From contig OZ244128.1 of assembly GCA_965215995.1 (NCBI GenBank), positions 2,790,001-2,854,000 on the forward strand: a stretch of 64,000 nt of DNA, given 5' to 3'. This document shows, piece after piece, positions 50,499 to 59,070 of the stretch; position 1 is the stretch's first letter, and the number at the start of each line of letters is the position of its first letter. The notes beneath the pieces were generated by a model. It did no database searches. It was not told the DNA's origin and saw nothing but the letters and a program-made list of their open reading frames with translations. A program made the position numbers and the translations under genes. The stretch comes from SZUA-309 sp965215995. Lineage in GTDB: Bacteria; Pseudomonadota; Gammaproteobacteria; Pseudomonadales; Azotimanducaceae.

Positions 50499-51857
50499 TT
50501 GGATCGAATTCTGATCAACGCATCCGCCTTTGTGCTGGTTTTTGCTTGTTTTTTTTCCGGCGACGGATGGCGTCTGGCCTCGGCGGCGGAAGCCAAGGGG
50601 GCGGTGGGCGAAGCAGAGGAGCGAGCAAAGGGACGTAGTGCGCCTATTGTCATCGCTCACCGCGGCGCTTCCGGCATGCGCCCTGAGCACACGCTAGCGG
50701 CTTACGAGCTGGCGCTGGTGCAGGGTGCGGATTTCATCGAGTTGGATCTGGTGGCCACCGCTGACGGCGTGCTGATTTCCCGGCACGAGAATGCCCTGGC
50801 CATGGTTCAGCTGGCTGAGAGCGGGGCAATTCTGCGGGATGCGGACGGAACGCCCGTGTTGCGCGAAGCGACCACGGATGTGGCGGATCGGCCCGAGTTC
50901 GCCGACCGTCTGACGGTGAAGCTCGTTGATGGTCGGCCCGTTGGCGGCTGGTTCAGTGAAGATTTCACCCTGGCGGAAATCCGCACACTCAAGGCGCGTG
51001 AGCGGATGCCCGGTCTGCGGCAGAACAATCAGCTCTACGATGACAGCGAGGGTGTGCCGACTCTGGCGGACGTGGTGGCGCTTGTCAGACGCTGGGAAGC
51101 GGTCACCGGAGCACGCCCTGGTCTGTATATAGAGCTCAAACATCCCACCTTCTTCGCTGCGGAAGGCAGGCGACTCTCCGGCGAGCCGATCAATCTGGAT
51201 CTTGCAGGTCTGCTGTTGACGGGTCTCATCGCAGCGGGCTTCACGGATGCGGAGCGCCTGTATATCCAGTGCTTCGAAGTCTGGCCGTTGCTCGATCTGG
51301 CTGGGCGAATGGCCGAGCACGGATTGGACATCCCGCTGGTGCAGCTCTACGGCGATGTGCACAACCGCCGCTACAGGGCAGCACCCAGGGATCTGGTTTA
51401 CTACGGGCGGCAGGGTGATACCGCGCGGTATGGCGAGATGGCGCAACTGCTGGCGCCCTATCTGAACGCAGAACCCGACGGCACGGTCATTTCCTATGCG
51501 GAGCTCGCCACCCCGGAAGCGCTCGCCTTGATCGCCCGGCAATACGCCGACGGGATTGGTCCGCCACGCAGCAGCGTGCTCGAGGTCAGCTTGGATTCTG
51601 ATGGACGAACGCCGGTAGTCACTGGAGCTGTTGAACCGCTTGTTGAGCACGCGATGGCAGCAGGGCTGCTGATCCACCCCTACACCCTGCGGGCGGAAGC
51701 GCCCTTTCTCTTTCACTATCAGGGCAGGGCCCTGACCATCGGCGAAGAAGCGCGAATGCTGCTCCGGGCCGGAGTGGACGGCTTCTTCATCGATCAGCCT
51801 TCGGAGGGACGGTTGGCAGTGGACAGGCTGAAGCTTGAGGCGGACGGTCTGCTGTAG
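50499..51857 (+). CDS. Exported glycerophosphodiester phosphodiesterase
   Basis: A GlpQ-type periplasmic enzyme of about 452 residues that splits glycerophosphodiesters into glycerol 3-phosphate and an alcohol. The catalytic and metal motifs are VIAHRGASGMRPEHTLAAY (His-Arg and Glu), FIELDLVATADG (Glu-x-Asp) and SRHE (His). A later IELKHPTFF and FFIDQP complete the barrel. The start is uncertain: TTG 50499 has a GGAG five bases ahead and opens a signal peptide (ASAFVLVFACFFS), so it is preferred over the upstream in-frame ATG 50256, which would overlap the preceding gene. Confidence 0.88.
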   Translation: MDRILINASAFVLVFACFFSGDGWRLASAAEAKGAVGEAEERAKGRSAPIVIAHRGASGMRPEHTLAAYELALVQGADFIELDLVATADGVLISRHENALAMVQLAESGAILRDADGTPVLREATTDVADRPEFADRLTVKLVDGRPVGGWFSEDFTLAEIRTLKARERMPGLRQNNQLYDDSEGVPTLADVVALVRRWEAVTGARPGLYIELKHPTFFAAEGRRLSGEPINLDLAGLLLTGLIAAGFTDAERLYIQCFEVWPLLDLAGRMAEHGLDIPLVQLYGDVHNRRYRAAPRDLVYYGRQGDTARYGEMAQLLAPYLNAEPDGTVISYAELATPEALALIARQYADGIGPPRSSVLEVSLDSDGRTPVVTGAVEPLVEHAMAAGLLIHPYTLRAEAPFLFHYQGRALTIGEEARMLLRAGVDGFFIDQPSEGRLAVDRLKLEADGLL

Positions 51858-51913
51858 TCTCATAACCGGTTCACGCAAGAAGCCGGGAGTTTCACATCAG
51901 TCAGCCTATCGAA

Positions 51914-53122
51914 GTGGCCGAAAGCCACCTGGATTTCTCACCCATTCACGAACGTCTGTCCTTCTATGTGGACGAAGGCATCCTGTCCTGTGCGAATTGC
52001 CTGGTCATGCGTGGCACGGACGTCATCGACTTTCAGCGATTCGGCTACATGGATCTGGACTCGAAAACACCCCTTGCCGAGGATGCGATCTACCGGATGT
52101 ATTCCAATACCAAGATCGTCACCTCCGTGGCCGCCATGCAGCTGCACGAGCAAGGCGCCTTCGGTCTGGACGACCCGGTGGCCGACTACATACCGGCGTT
52201 CGCTGACATGCAGGTGTTGAATGCCGATGCTGAGAGCACGGCAGACGTGGAACCCAGCGCCGAGCCGATGCGCATCCGCCATATCCTCAGCCACAGCGCG
52301 GGCCTTTCCTATGGCTTCATCGAGCCGGAGTCCGTCGTCGATCAGGCCTACGCTGCGGCGGGTATCGATATCCTGAACGACTTCAGCCTGACGCTGGAAG
52401 GTCTCTGCGACAAGCTGGGTGAGCTGCCGCTCGCCTATCAGCCCGGTACCCGGTGGCGCTATTCATTTGCCACTGATGTGGTGGCAAGGCTGGTGGAAGT
52501 GATTTCCGGCAAACGCTTCGATGGGTACCTGAAAACGCACATCTTAGAACCGCTCGAGATGATGGACACCGATTTCTGGGTGCCACCGGAGAAAACCGAC
52601 CGCTTCACCACCATGTATGCACCCACGGACCTGCTGGATCCGATGAAACCGGGTCTGGTGAAGGTCGACGATCCGCAGGACGGAACCTACACCCGGGAAA
52701 GAAACCTGCTCTCCGGCGGTGGTGGCCTGGTCTCCACCGTGCAGGACTATTTAGCGTTCATCCGGATGATCGTGAACGGTGGCACCTGGCGGGGGGCAAG
52801 AATCCTGGCGCCCGATACGTTGAACCTGATGCGGACCAATCAGCTGCCGGCCGGCGTGGGTGTGAGCTTTCCCATGTGGGACATGCCGGGCACGGTGTTT
52901 GGCCTCGGCTTCGCACTGAAGGCCCAGCTCGCAGAAGGAGAGCCGGCGGGGATGCTGGGCGAGTACCACTGGGGTGGCATGGCAGGCACCCACTCCTGGA
53001 TGGCACCGGCAGCGGGCATCACCGGTATGTGCATGACTCAGCGGATGCCCGGTTTCTGGCACCCGTTCAGCCACGAGTTCAAAGCACTGGCCTACGACAT
53101 CAGCGCTGGCGCAGGAGCGTGA
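51914..53122 (+). CDS. Serine hydrolase of the beta-lactamase (class C) family
   Basis: About 402 residues. The catalytic S-x-x-K is SNTK in YRMYSNTKIVTSVAAMQL, and the Tyr motif is probably RYSFATDV (YxN-like region). A late segment LGEYHWGGMAGTHSWMAP stands where the KTG/HxG triad would be. Such proteins are esterases, D-aminopeptidases or lipase-like, rarely true beta-lactamases. No signal peptide is visible from the GTG 51914. The start is doubtful: the good GGGAG site lies further upstream, six bases ahead of an in-frame ATC. Confidence 0.85.
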   Translation: MAESHLDFSPIHERLSFYVDEGILSCANCLVMRGTDVIDFQRFGYMDLDSKTPLAEDAIYRMYSNTKIVTSVAAMQLHEQGAFGLDDPVADYIPAFADMQVLNADAESTADVEPSAEPMRIRHILSHSAGLSYGFIEPESVVDQAYAAAGIDILNDFSLTLEGLCDKLGELPLAYQPGTRWRYSFATDVVARLVEVISGKRFDGYLKTHILEPLEMMDTDFWVPPEKTDRFTTMYAPTDLLDPMKPGLVKVDDPQDGTYTRERNLLSGGGGLVSTVQDYLAFIRMIVNGGTWRGARILAPDTLNLMRTNQLPAGVGVSFPMWDMPGTVFGLGFALKAQLAEGEPAGMLGEYHWGGMAGTHSWMAPAAGITGMCMTQRMPGFWHPFSHEFKALAYDISAGAGA

Positions 53123-53663
53123 TCGCACGGTCGAGCATGGACAATGACGTGCTCAGCACCAGCAACCAGGCGAGGGCGGCAATCCAGCCAAGAGGCGGCC
53201 AGGTCAGCGCCAATGCTTCGCGAACAACGGGAATGCCAACCATCACGAAATAGGCGATCCCGTTGTTTCTGCCCAGAAAGCTGGTTCGAAGCTCGGCCCC
53301 GGCCAACGCCTTGGAGTCGAACATGTATTGGATAAAGGCGAGGGCCACCAGCACTGACAGATACGGATTGATGTAGCCGGTAGCCGCGAGCGCGCCTAGA
53401 GTGATGGATACGAACAGCGCATCCGTGCCGTGATCGAACAGGCTGCCGATCGGGCTTGCGTGACCGTAGCGGCGAGCCAGAGGGCCATCGGCCAGATCGG
53501 TGAAGGCTGCAAGGGCGAAAAGTCCGGCGGCCAGTAGCCAGTGACTGCTGACGATGGCCCAGGCGGTTGGACCGATGGCGATGAGCCGGAGCAGGGTCAG
53601 GCCATTCGCCCAGGTCAGCCAGGGGTGAGCGCGCGGGCGCATTGAGTTCGGGTGATCGGCCAC
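53100..53663 (-). CDS. CDP-alcohol phosphatidyltransferase family protein
   Basis: A 187-residue inner-membrane phospholipid synthase with about six hydrophobic segments. The catalytic motif DGPLARRYGHASPIGSLFD (plus HGTD) is a perfect match to DG-x2-AR-x8-G-x3-D-x3-D. Related enzymes join CDP-diacylglycerol to glycerol phosphate, serine or inositol; the acceptor cannot be told. Its 3' end overlaps the end of the serine hydrolase gene by 23 bases, convergently. Confidence 0.9.
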   Translation of the reverse strand: MADHPNSMRPRAHPWLTWANGLTLLRLIAIGPTAWAIVSSHWLLAAGLFALAAFTDLADGPLARRYGHASPIGSLFDHGTDALFVSITLGALAATGYINPYLSVLVALAFIQYMFDSKALAGAELRTSFLGRNNGIAYFVMVGIPVVREALALTWPPLGWIAALAWLLVLSTSLSMLDRAITLLRQR

Positions 53664-53731
53664 TGCGGCATCATAGCACCCGTTCCGGACCCGACAGCGG
53701 CGTGTCGGGCAGGAGAAGAGGAGGCCTCCAG

Positions 53732-54646
53732 ATGATTCTTGTTACGGGAGCGAACGGCAATCTGGGTCGCCGGTTGATCGCCGCACTCGCCGGGCGTGCG
53801 CCTGTGCGGGCAGTGGTGCGCTCGGAGCGAGCGGCGGCTCAGCTCGATGGCAGCCCGGGTGAGGTCGACGTTCGAGTGATCGACTATCTGGATCAGGCTG
53901 CCATGAATGAGGCTGCCCGGGGTTGCCGGGGCATTGTCCACCTGGTGGGGATCATCAAGGAGTCGGCCCTGAGCCGTTTCGAGGATGCCCATGAAGGAAC
54001 CACGCGGGTGGTTGTGGAGGCTGCCGGTCAGGGGGGTGTAGAGCATCTGGTATACCTCTCCATTCTCGGCTCGACGCCGGAGGCAACCAATCCTTGTCTG
54101 GCTTCGAAGGGCAGAGCTGAGGCCATCATCGCAGACAGCGGTATCCCCGCCTTGATCCTGCGGGTGCCCATGGTGCTCGGCGAGGGGGACTACGCCACTC
54201 GAGCCCTGCTGCAGCGCGCGAAGTCGCGGGTGGTTTTCCAGTTCAGAGCAGAGTCCCTGGAGCAACCCATCTATGCCGGCGATGTGCTCGATGCGGTGCT
54301 GGCCGGCCTTGGCCTGCAAGAAGCGGCAGCAGTGGGCAGCTACGACCTGGCAGGGCCTGAGTCGCTGAGTCGCCGGGCATTGACCCATCGCGCTGCGGAG
54401 GTGCTGGGTAACCGGCTACCGAGCGTGATCTCACTGCCGATCGCTCTGGGCATGGTGCTGGCCGGTCTGCTCGAGCGCCTGTCGAGCAACCCGCCCTTTT
54501 CCCGGTCCATGCTCGGTGTGCTCGATCATGATGATCACATCGATCCGACGGCATCACTCTCAGCCCTTGGTCTGACTCTGACACCGCTGAACGAAGCTCT
54601 ACGGCTGTGTCTGAGTGGGCAGGAAGGCTCGGCGGAAGAGGCTTAA
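53732..54646 (+). CDS. NAD(P)-binding protein of the NmrA/atypical SDR family
   Basis: A 304-residue atypical SDR. MILVTGANGNLGRRLIAALAGRAPVRAVVRS is the N-terminal Rossmann loop. GIVHLVGIIKESALSRFEDAHEGTTRVVVEAA and ILRVPMVLGEGDYATRALL are typical of the NmrA/complex-I NDUFA9-like group. It lacks the classical YxxxK, so it may be a sensor or assembly factor rather than a dehydrogenase. GAGGAGG precedes ATG 53732; an in-frame upstream start at 53642 overlaps the divergent neighbour. Confidence 0.82.
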   Translation: MILVTGANGNLGRRLIAALAGRAPVRAVVRSERAAAQLDGSPGEVDVRVIDYLDQAAMNEAARGCRGIVHLVGIIKESALSRFEDAHEGTTRVVVEAAGQGGVEHLVYLSILGSTPEATNPCLASKGRAEAIIADSGIPALILRVPMVLGEGDYATRALLQRAKSRVVFQFRAESLEQPIYAGDVLDAVLAGLGLQEAAAVGSYDLAGPESLSRRALTHRAAEVLGNRLPSVISLPIALGMVLAGLLERLSSNPPFSRSMLGVLDHDDHIDPTASLSALGLTLTPLNEALRLCLSGQEGSAEEA

Positions 54647-54758
54647 CGGACTCGGGGGAAACACGCGCAGGGCGAGGCTCGGATCACCGCCGGGTGGAAA
54701 CTGCTGATGGCTAGGCGTAAATTCAGCGGTCGATCCATCTCTGGGAGGAGAGACCCTC

Positions 54759-56564
54759 ATGAGCTGTGTAAACACTGCAAACTTCGGAGAGTTCCGTGCC
54801 GATTCTCAGCGCTCATCATTGGCGTGTGTGATCGCGCTGCTGCTGACGATGGGCCTCAGCGCCTGTGGTGAATCCGCTGCACCTACTCAGACACCGGCGG
54901 CGACCGAGGACACCGCTGATCTCAGCGAGCCACCGGCCGCTGGAACGCCCCCGGCAAAGGCGGCGGACTGGCCCACAGGTGAAAGCACCATCGATCCGGG
55001 CTACGCGGCCACCCCGGAGGGTATCGCGCCCCTTCTCGAAGGCATCGGTCCGGTTGATTTTCCGCTCACCACCGATGTGGAACGGGCTCGCGCTTACTTC
55101 AATCAAGCGCTGACCTTCAGCTACGGCTTCAATCATGCGGAGGCCGAGCGCTCATTCCGGGAAGCAGCGCGGCTCGATCCGGATTGCGGTATCTGCTGGT
55201 GGGGCGTGGCGCTGGTGAACGGTCCGAACATCAACAAGGCCATGGACGATGCCCAGATAGCGCCTGCCTGGGAAGCAGTACAAAACGCCTTGGCCAACAA
55301 AGAAGGTGCTTCCGAGCTCGAGCAGGCTCTGATCGATGCGGTCGCCACCCGCTACTCCGAAGACGGCGGTGACCGGGCAGCCCTGGATGCGGTCTACGCC
55401 GGTTCCATGCGCGCGGTCTCGGAACGGTTCCCTGACAACCCACACGTGCTCGCCCTCTATGCGGAATCGCTGATGGATCTCTATCCCTGGTCGTATTGGA
55501 ACGAGGATGGGTCGCCGAAAGAGCACACGGAAGCGTTGGTGGCCGCAATCGAGCGGGCCATCGAGATCGATCCTGAGCATCCAGGCGCATTGCACCTCTA
55601 TATCCATGCCATGGAGCAGTACACGCCCGAGAAAGCGGTCACGGCAGCAGATACGCTCGGTCCGCTGGTGCCGGTTGCCGGCCACCTGGTGCATATGCCG
55701 TCGCACATCTACCTTCGGGTCGGCCGCTATCACGATGCGGTGCTGGCCAACACGGAAGCATCTCTGGCGGATGAGGACTACATCACCCAGTGTGATGCGC
55801 AGGGTTTCTACCCGGCTGGCTATTACCCGCACAACATTCACTTCCTCTGGTACTCGGCCATGATGGAAGGGAACAAAGGTCTGGCCGTTTCCTCCGCAGA
55901 GCGCCTGCACGGGAAAATCGATCTGGATATGGCACGCCAGTTCGGCTCCATTCAGCGTTATCTGGCTGTCCGTGCGGCGACCTACATCCGTTTCGGAATG
56001 TGGGAAGAGGCTCTGGCGGAGCCGCCTGCCCCGGAAGGCATGCCAATGACCACTTTTATGCGCGACTACGCTCAAGGTGTGGCCTTGGCGGCCACCGGCC
56101 AGCTTGATTCCGCACGGGAGAATCTGGCCCGCATGCAGGCGCAACGGGATTCCGGGGAGCTCGATGCGGTGATGGACCGCCAGGGTGATATCGCCAACCT
56201 GCTCTCCGAGATCGCCGTGCAGCTGGTGGAGGCAGAGATCGCCCGAACGGAGGGCAATGAAGAAGCGGAGATCGGGCACCTGCAGGCTGCGATCGCCGCA
56301 CAGGACGCGTTGCCCTATACCGAGCCCCCGTTCTGGCACTTCCCTGTCCGGCAGGCTCTGGGATCAGCCTATCTGCGGATGGGCAAGCCGGAACTGGCCA
56401 AGACGGCGTTCCAGGAAGATCTGGTGAACTTCCCGAACAACGGCTGGTCGCTGTACGGTCTCAAGCAGTCCCTGGCAGCACTTGGGGAGTCCACGGACGA
56501 CCTGGAGCAGGCGGTGGCTCTGGCCTGGCAGTACTCGGATATCGAGCCGACGTCCGGACCCTGA
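54759..56564 (+). CDS. TPR-repeat lipoprotein
   Basis: A 601-residue exported protein. The signal peptide ends in lipobox GLSAC followed by GESAAPTQTPAATED, a low-complexity linker to the envelope. The main body has tetratricopeptide-like helix pairs, for example ARAYFNQALTFSYGFNHAEAERSFREAARLDPD, and HLYIHAMEQYTPEKAV. Three His/Cys-containing segments (CGICWWGVALVNGPNINKAM, HLVHMPSHIYLRVGRYHDAV) recur in this widespread but uncharacterised family. It probably scaffolds other proteins at the membrane. A strong GGAGGAGAG precedes the ATG. Confidence 0.8.
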   Translation: MSCVNTANFGEFRADSQRSSLACVIALLLTMGLSACGESAAPTQTPAATEDTADLSEPPAAGTPPAKAADWPTGESTIDPGYAATPEGIAPLLEGIGPVDFPLTTDVERARAYFNQALTFSYGFNHAEAERSFREAARLDPDCGICWWGVALVNGPNINKAMDDAQIAPAWEAVQNALANKEGASELEQALIDAVATRYSEDGGDRAALDAVYAGSMRAVSERFPDNPHVLALYAESLMDLYPWSYWNEDGSPKEHTEALVAAIERAIEIDPEHPGALHLYIHAMEQYTPEKAVTAADTLGPLVPVAGHLVHMPSHIYLRVGRYHDAVLANTEASLADEDYITQCDAQGFYPAGYYPHNIHFLWYSAMMEGNKGLAVSSAERLHGKIDLDMARQFGSIQRYLAVRAATYIRFGMWEEALAEPPAPEGMPMTTFMRDYAQGVALAATGQLDSARENLARMQAQRDSGELDAVMDRQGDIANLLSEIAVQLVEAEIARTEGNEEAEIGHLQAAIAAQDALPYTEPPFWHFPVRQALGSAYLRMGKPELAKTAFQEDLVNFPNNGWSLYGLKQSLAALGESTDDLEQAVALAWQYSDIEPTSGP

Positions 56565-56715
56565 ACTGCGTCACATTTCCAGCGCTCGTTTTCCAGTAGC
56601 GTTGCTGTTGGCAGGCCGCTCTGCAGCCTGCCAGTGCCCATTTTCTGGGTCCTGCGCGACTACGCGCGGCACTACAGCGCCCGTCTGACGGGCATGGGCG
56701 GGCATTTGGCTTCAA

Positions 56716-59052
56716 GTGGATGGATACACGATGCAGGAGACAAGCGGCGCTTCAGATCTGGCCACCGCAAGGATGGCGGGCGTAGCGGACGAGGATGTCG
56801 AGGCCCTCAGGGCGGAACTCGCGAAGTGGCAGGCACGGGTTCCCAAGCTTGCCGGCGCGCTCAGAGAACGCACCAACGAGGTGGAAACCCTCAAAGCGCA
56901 GTTGGCGGAGCGTCCGGTTGATGCCGACGCACCGGCGACTGCCAACGGTTCCGGCATCCAGGCGCGTGATGCGCTCATCGAAGATCTGGAAGCCAAGGTC
57001 AAGGCGCTGGGCGGCAAGTACCAGGATGCGGAAGGCCAGCTGCACGCCCGGGATCTGGAAATCAACCAGCTTCGTCAGGAGGCTGCCGAGTGGCGCGAGA
57101 AGTGGCAATCGGTTACCTCTTCGCTGGATGCTCAGGCAGACAGCGCAGGACAGAAAGATCAGGAACTCAAGCGCCTCAAAGGTGAGCTAGACGAGTTGCT
57201 TGCCCTGCAGAACTCCCACACCAGCCGTATTAAGGAACAGGACCTGGAGCTGACGCAGCTCCGGGAGCGGGCACAGTCCCTCGAAAGCCGGAACGAAAAC
57301 CTGTTCGAGACCACCGAACTCGCCAACAAGCAGATCGAGACACTTGGCGACAACCTCGAGCACCTCCGAGCCGACCTGGCCAGCGCCAAAGACCTGGTGG
57401 CCAGGCACGAGGCTACTGCCGGTGAGGTGGCGAGAGAGACCGAAGAGCTGAAGGGCCAGGTGGCGAGTCGGGATCAGGACATTCAGTTCCTGCACACTCG
57501 CGTCGAAGAGAAGCAGGTAGAAATCGACCGACTGAACGAGCGAGTCGAAATGCTCCAGCCGCTGGAAGCCGCGAATGCACAAGCGCTGGCGGATCAGGCA
57601 AGCGCGGAGGAAAAAGTCGATTCCCTCAATACCGAGATCAGCGCGCTCAGTGAGCGTCTCGTGGACTTCGAGGCGATGAGAAAGTCGCTGGATGAGGCCG
57701 AAAGGAAGATCGAGTCCCTCGAGCGGGTGATCGAAGAACGCGGTGCCGAGGTCTCTGCCCGGGATGAGCGCATAGAGAGCAAAGACAGCGAAATAGAATC
57801 CCAGAAGGAAGAGGTGCGCCGGCTGGAGTCCTGCGTGGCGAATGCCGAGGAAGCCACCATCCGCCACGAGGTGGAACGGCGACAGCTCTCCGAGCAGCTG
57901 AGCGAGCTGAAAAAGCGCAATCAGCATCTGGAAGCTCAGCTGTCTGAGCGTTCCGATCTGGTGATGGGCCTCGAGAAGGAAAAGAGCGCAATCTCGGATA
58001 AGACTTCATCGCTGGAGGCGGAGAACACACGGCTCTCCGAGGCGCTGGAGAAAGCGCAGCAGGCAGCTGCCGGCAATGCGGATCACATTGCCCAGGTGGA
58101 TGCCCGCATGGAGCGGCAGAAGCAGCTCATGGCGAATCTGGAGTCCGAGTTTGCCGAGGTTCAGGAGCAACATGCTGCTTCATTGAAATCGCATCAGCGC
58201 GAGATCGGCGAGAAGAACGCCGAGATAGCCGCCCTCAAAGAGAAGGTGGACGAGGACAACGTGGTCGCGCTGAAACGGGAGCTTGGCGAGCTGGAAGAGG
58301 CGCTCGGTGCAGCGACAGAGCGGGTAAACGATGCAGAAACCGCATTGGCGCGGACGCAGGCGGAAGCCGAGAACTCCGCTCACCGTGCAGAGGGCCTGGA
58401 GTCGCGCCTGGCAGAAGCGCAGGCGGACGCGCAAGCCGCCCGACAGGCTCAAGCTGAGAATACGGCCGAGCTTGAAAGGCAGCTCAGGAAGCAGACTCAG
58501 GCCGCCGCGGAAGCGGAAGAGGCCGCACAGACCGCCCGGGCAGAGCTACTCGAGGCAAATGCCCAGGCAAGCCGGGTGCCGGATGACGTATCCGATGAGA
58601 ACGTCGCCCTGCAGGCAGAAGTCATCAAGCTCGAAGGCATGGTCCGGGAGCGGACCGAGCAGCTGAACAAGCTGCGCTGGCAGCAGGACATGATCGAGAA
58701 GCAGAGCGGGCCGGATGGCGGTGACAACAAGATGCTGGTGGTGCTCAACCAGCAGCTGCAGAGTACCCGGGAAGAAAACCAGCGCCTGAAGGACAGGGTG
58801 CGCGAACTCGAGTCTGCGCCCGCGTCGGCGCCGGCTGCAGAAATGGATGACCCGGATGATCTTTCCAGCATCAAGGGTATCGGTCCGAAGCTGGTCAAGC
58901 AGCTGCGCAAGCGGGGAATTACCCGCTTTGATCAGATCGCCACGCTCTCCGAGTCAGATCTGGACGATAAGAAGCACCCCCTGCACTCGATGAAAGGGCG
59001 TATCGTCAAAGACAACTGGATCGAACAGGCTGCCAGGCTCGGCGGCGTCTGA
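56716..59052 (+). CDS. Long coiled-coil protein with a C-terminal helix-hairpin-helix domain
   Basis: A 778-residue protein. Residues about 25-690 are almost unbroken heptad-rich coiled coil (Glu/Ala/Leu/Gln/Arg), with no membrane segment or signal peptide. The final 60 residues carry DDLSSIKGIGPKLVKQLRKR and GITRFDQIATLS, a helix-hairpin-helix fold of the kind found fused to ribosomal L21 and in DNA-binding proteins. It may be a cytoplasmic or nucleoid-associated filament; the function is not known. The start is GTG 56716 or ATG 56731. Chance low-complexity is unlikely since the frame is open over 2.3 kb with coiled-coil periodicity. Confidence 0.75.
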   Translation: MDGYTMQETSGASDLATARMAGVADEDVEALRAELAKWQARVPKLAGALRERTNEVETLKAQLAERPVDADAPATANGSGIQARDALIEDLEAKVKALGGKYQDAEGQLHARDLEINQLRQEAAEWREKWQSVTSSLDAQADSAGQKDQELKRLKGELDELLALQNSHTSRIKEQDLELTQLRERAQSLESRNENLFETTELANKQIETLGDNLEHLRADLASAKDLVARHEATAGEVARETEELKGQVASRDQDIQFLHTRVEEKQVEIDRLNERVEMLQPLEAANAQALADQASAEEKVDSLNTEISALSERLVDFEAMRKSLDEAERKIESLERVIEERGAEVSARDERIESKDSEIESQKEEVRRLESCVANAEEATIRHEVERRQLSEQLSELKKRNQHLEAQLSERSDLVMGLEKEKSAISDKTSSLEAENTRLSEALEKAQQAAAGNADHIAQVDARMERQKQLMANLESEFAEVQEQHAASLKSHQREIGEKNAEIAALKEKVDEDNVVALKRELGELEEALGAATERVNDAETALARTQAEAENSAHRAEGLESRLAEAQADAQAARQAQAENTAELERQLRKQTQAAAEAEEAAQTARAELLEANAQASRVPDDVSDENVALQAEVIKLEGMVRERTEQLNKLRWQQDMIEKQSGPDGGDNKMLVVLNQQLQSTREENQRLKDRVRELESAPASAPAAEMDDPDDLSSIKGIGPKLVKQLRKRGITRFDQIATLSESDLDDKKHPLHSMKGRIVKDNWIEQAARLGGV

Positions 59053-59070
59053 TCCAGCCGCCCGGCGCCC

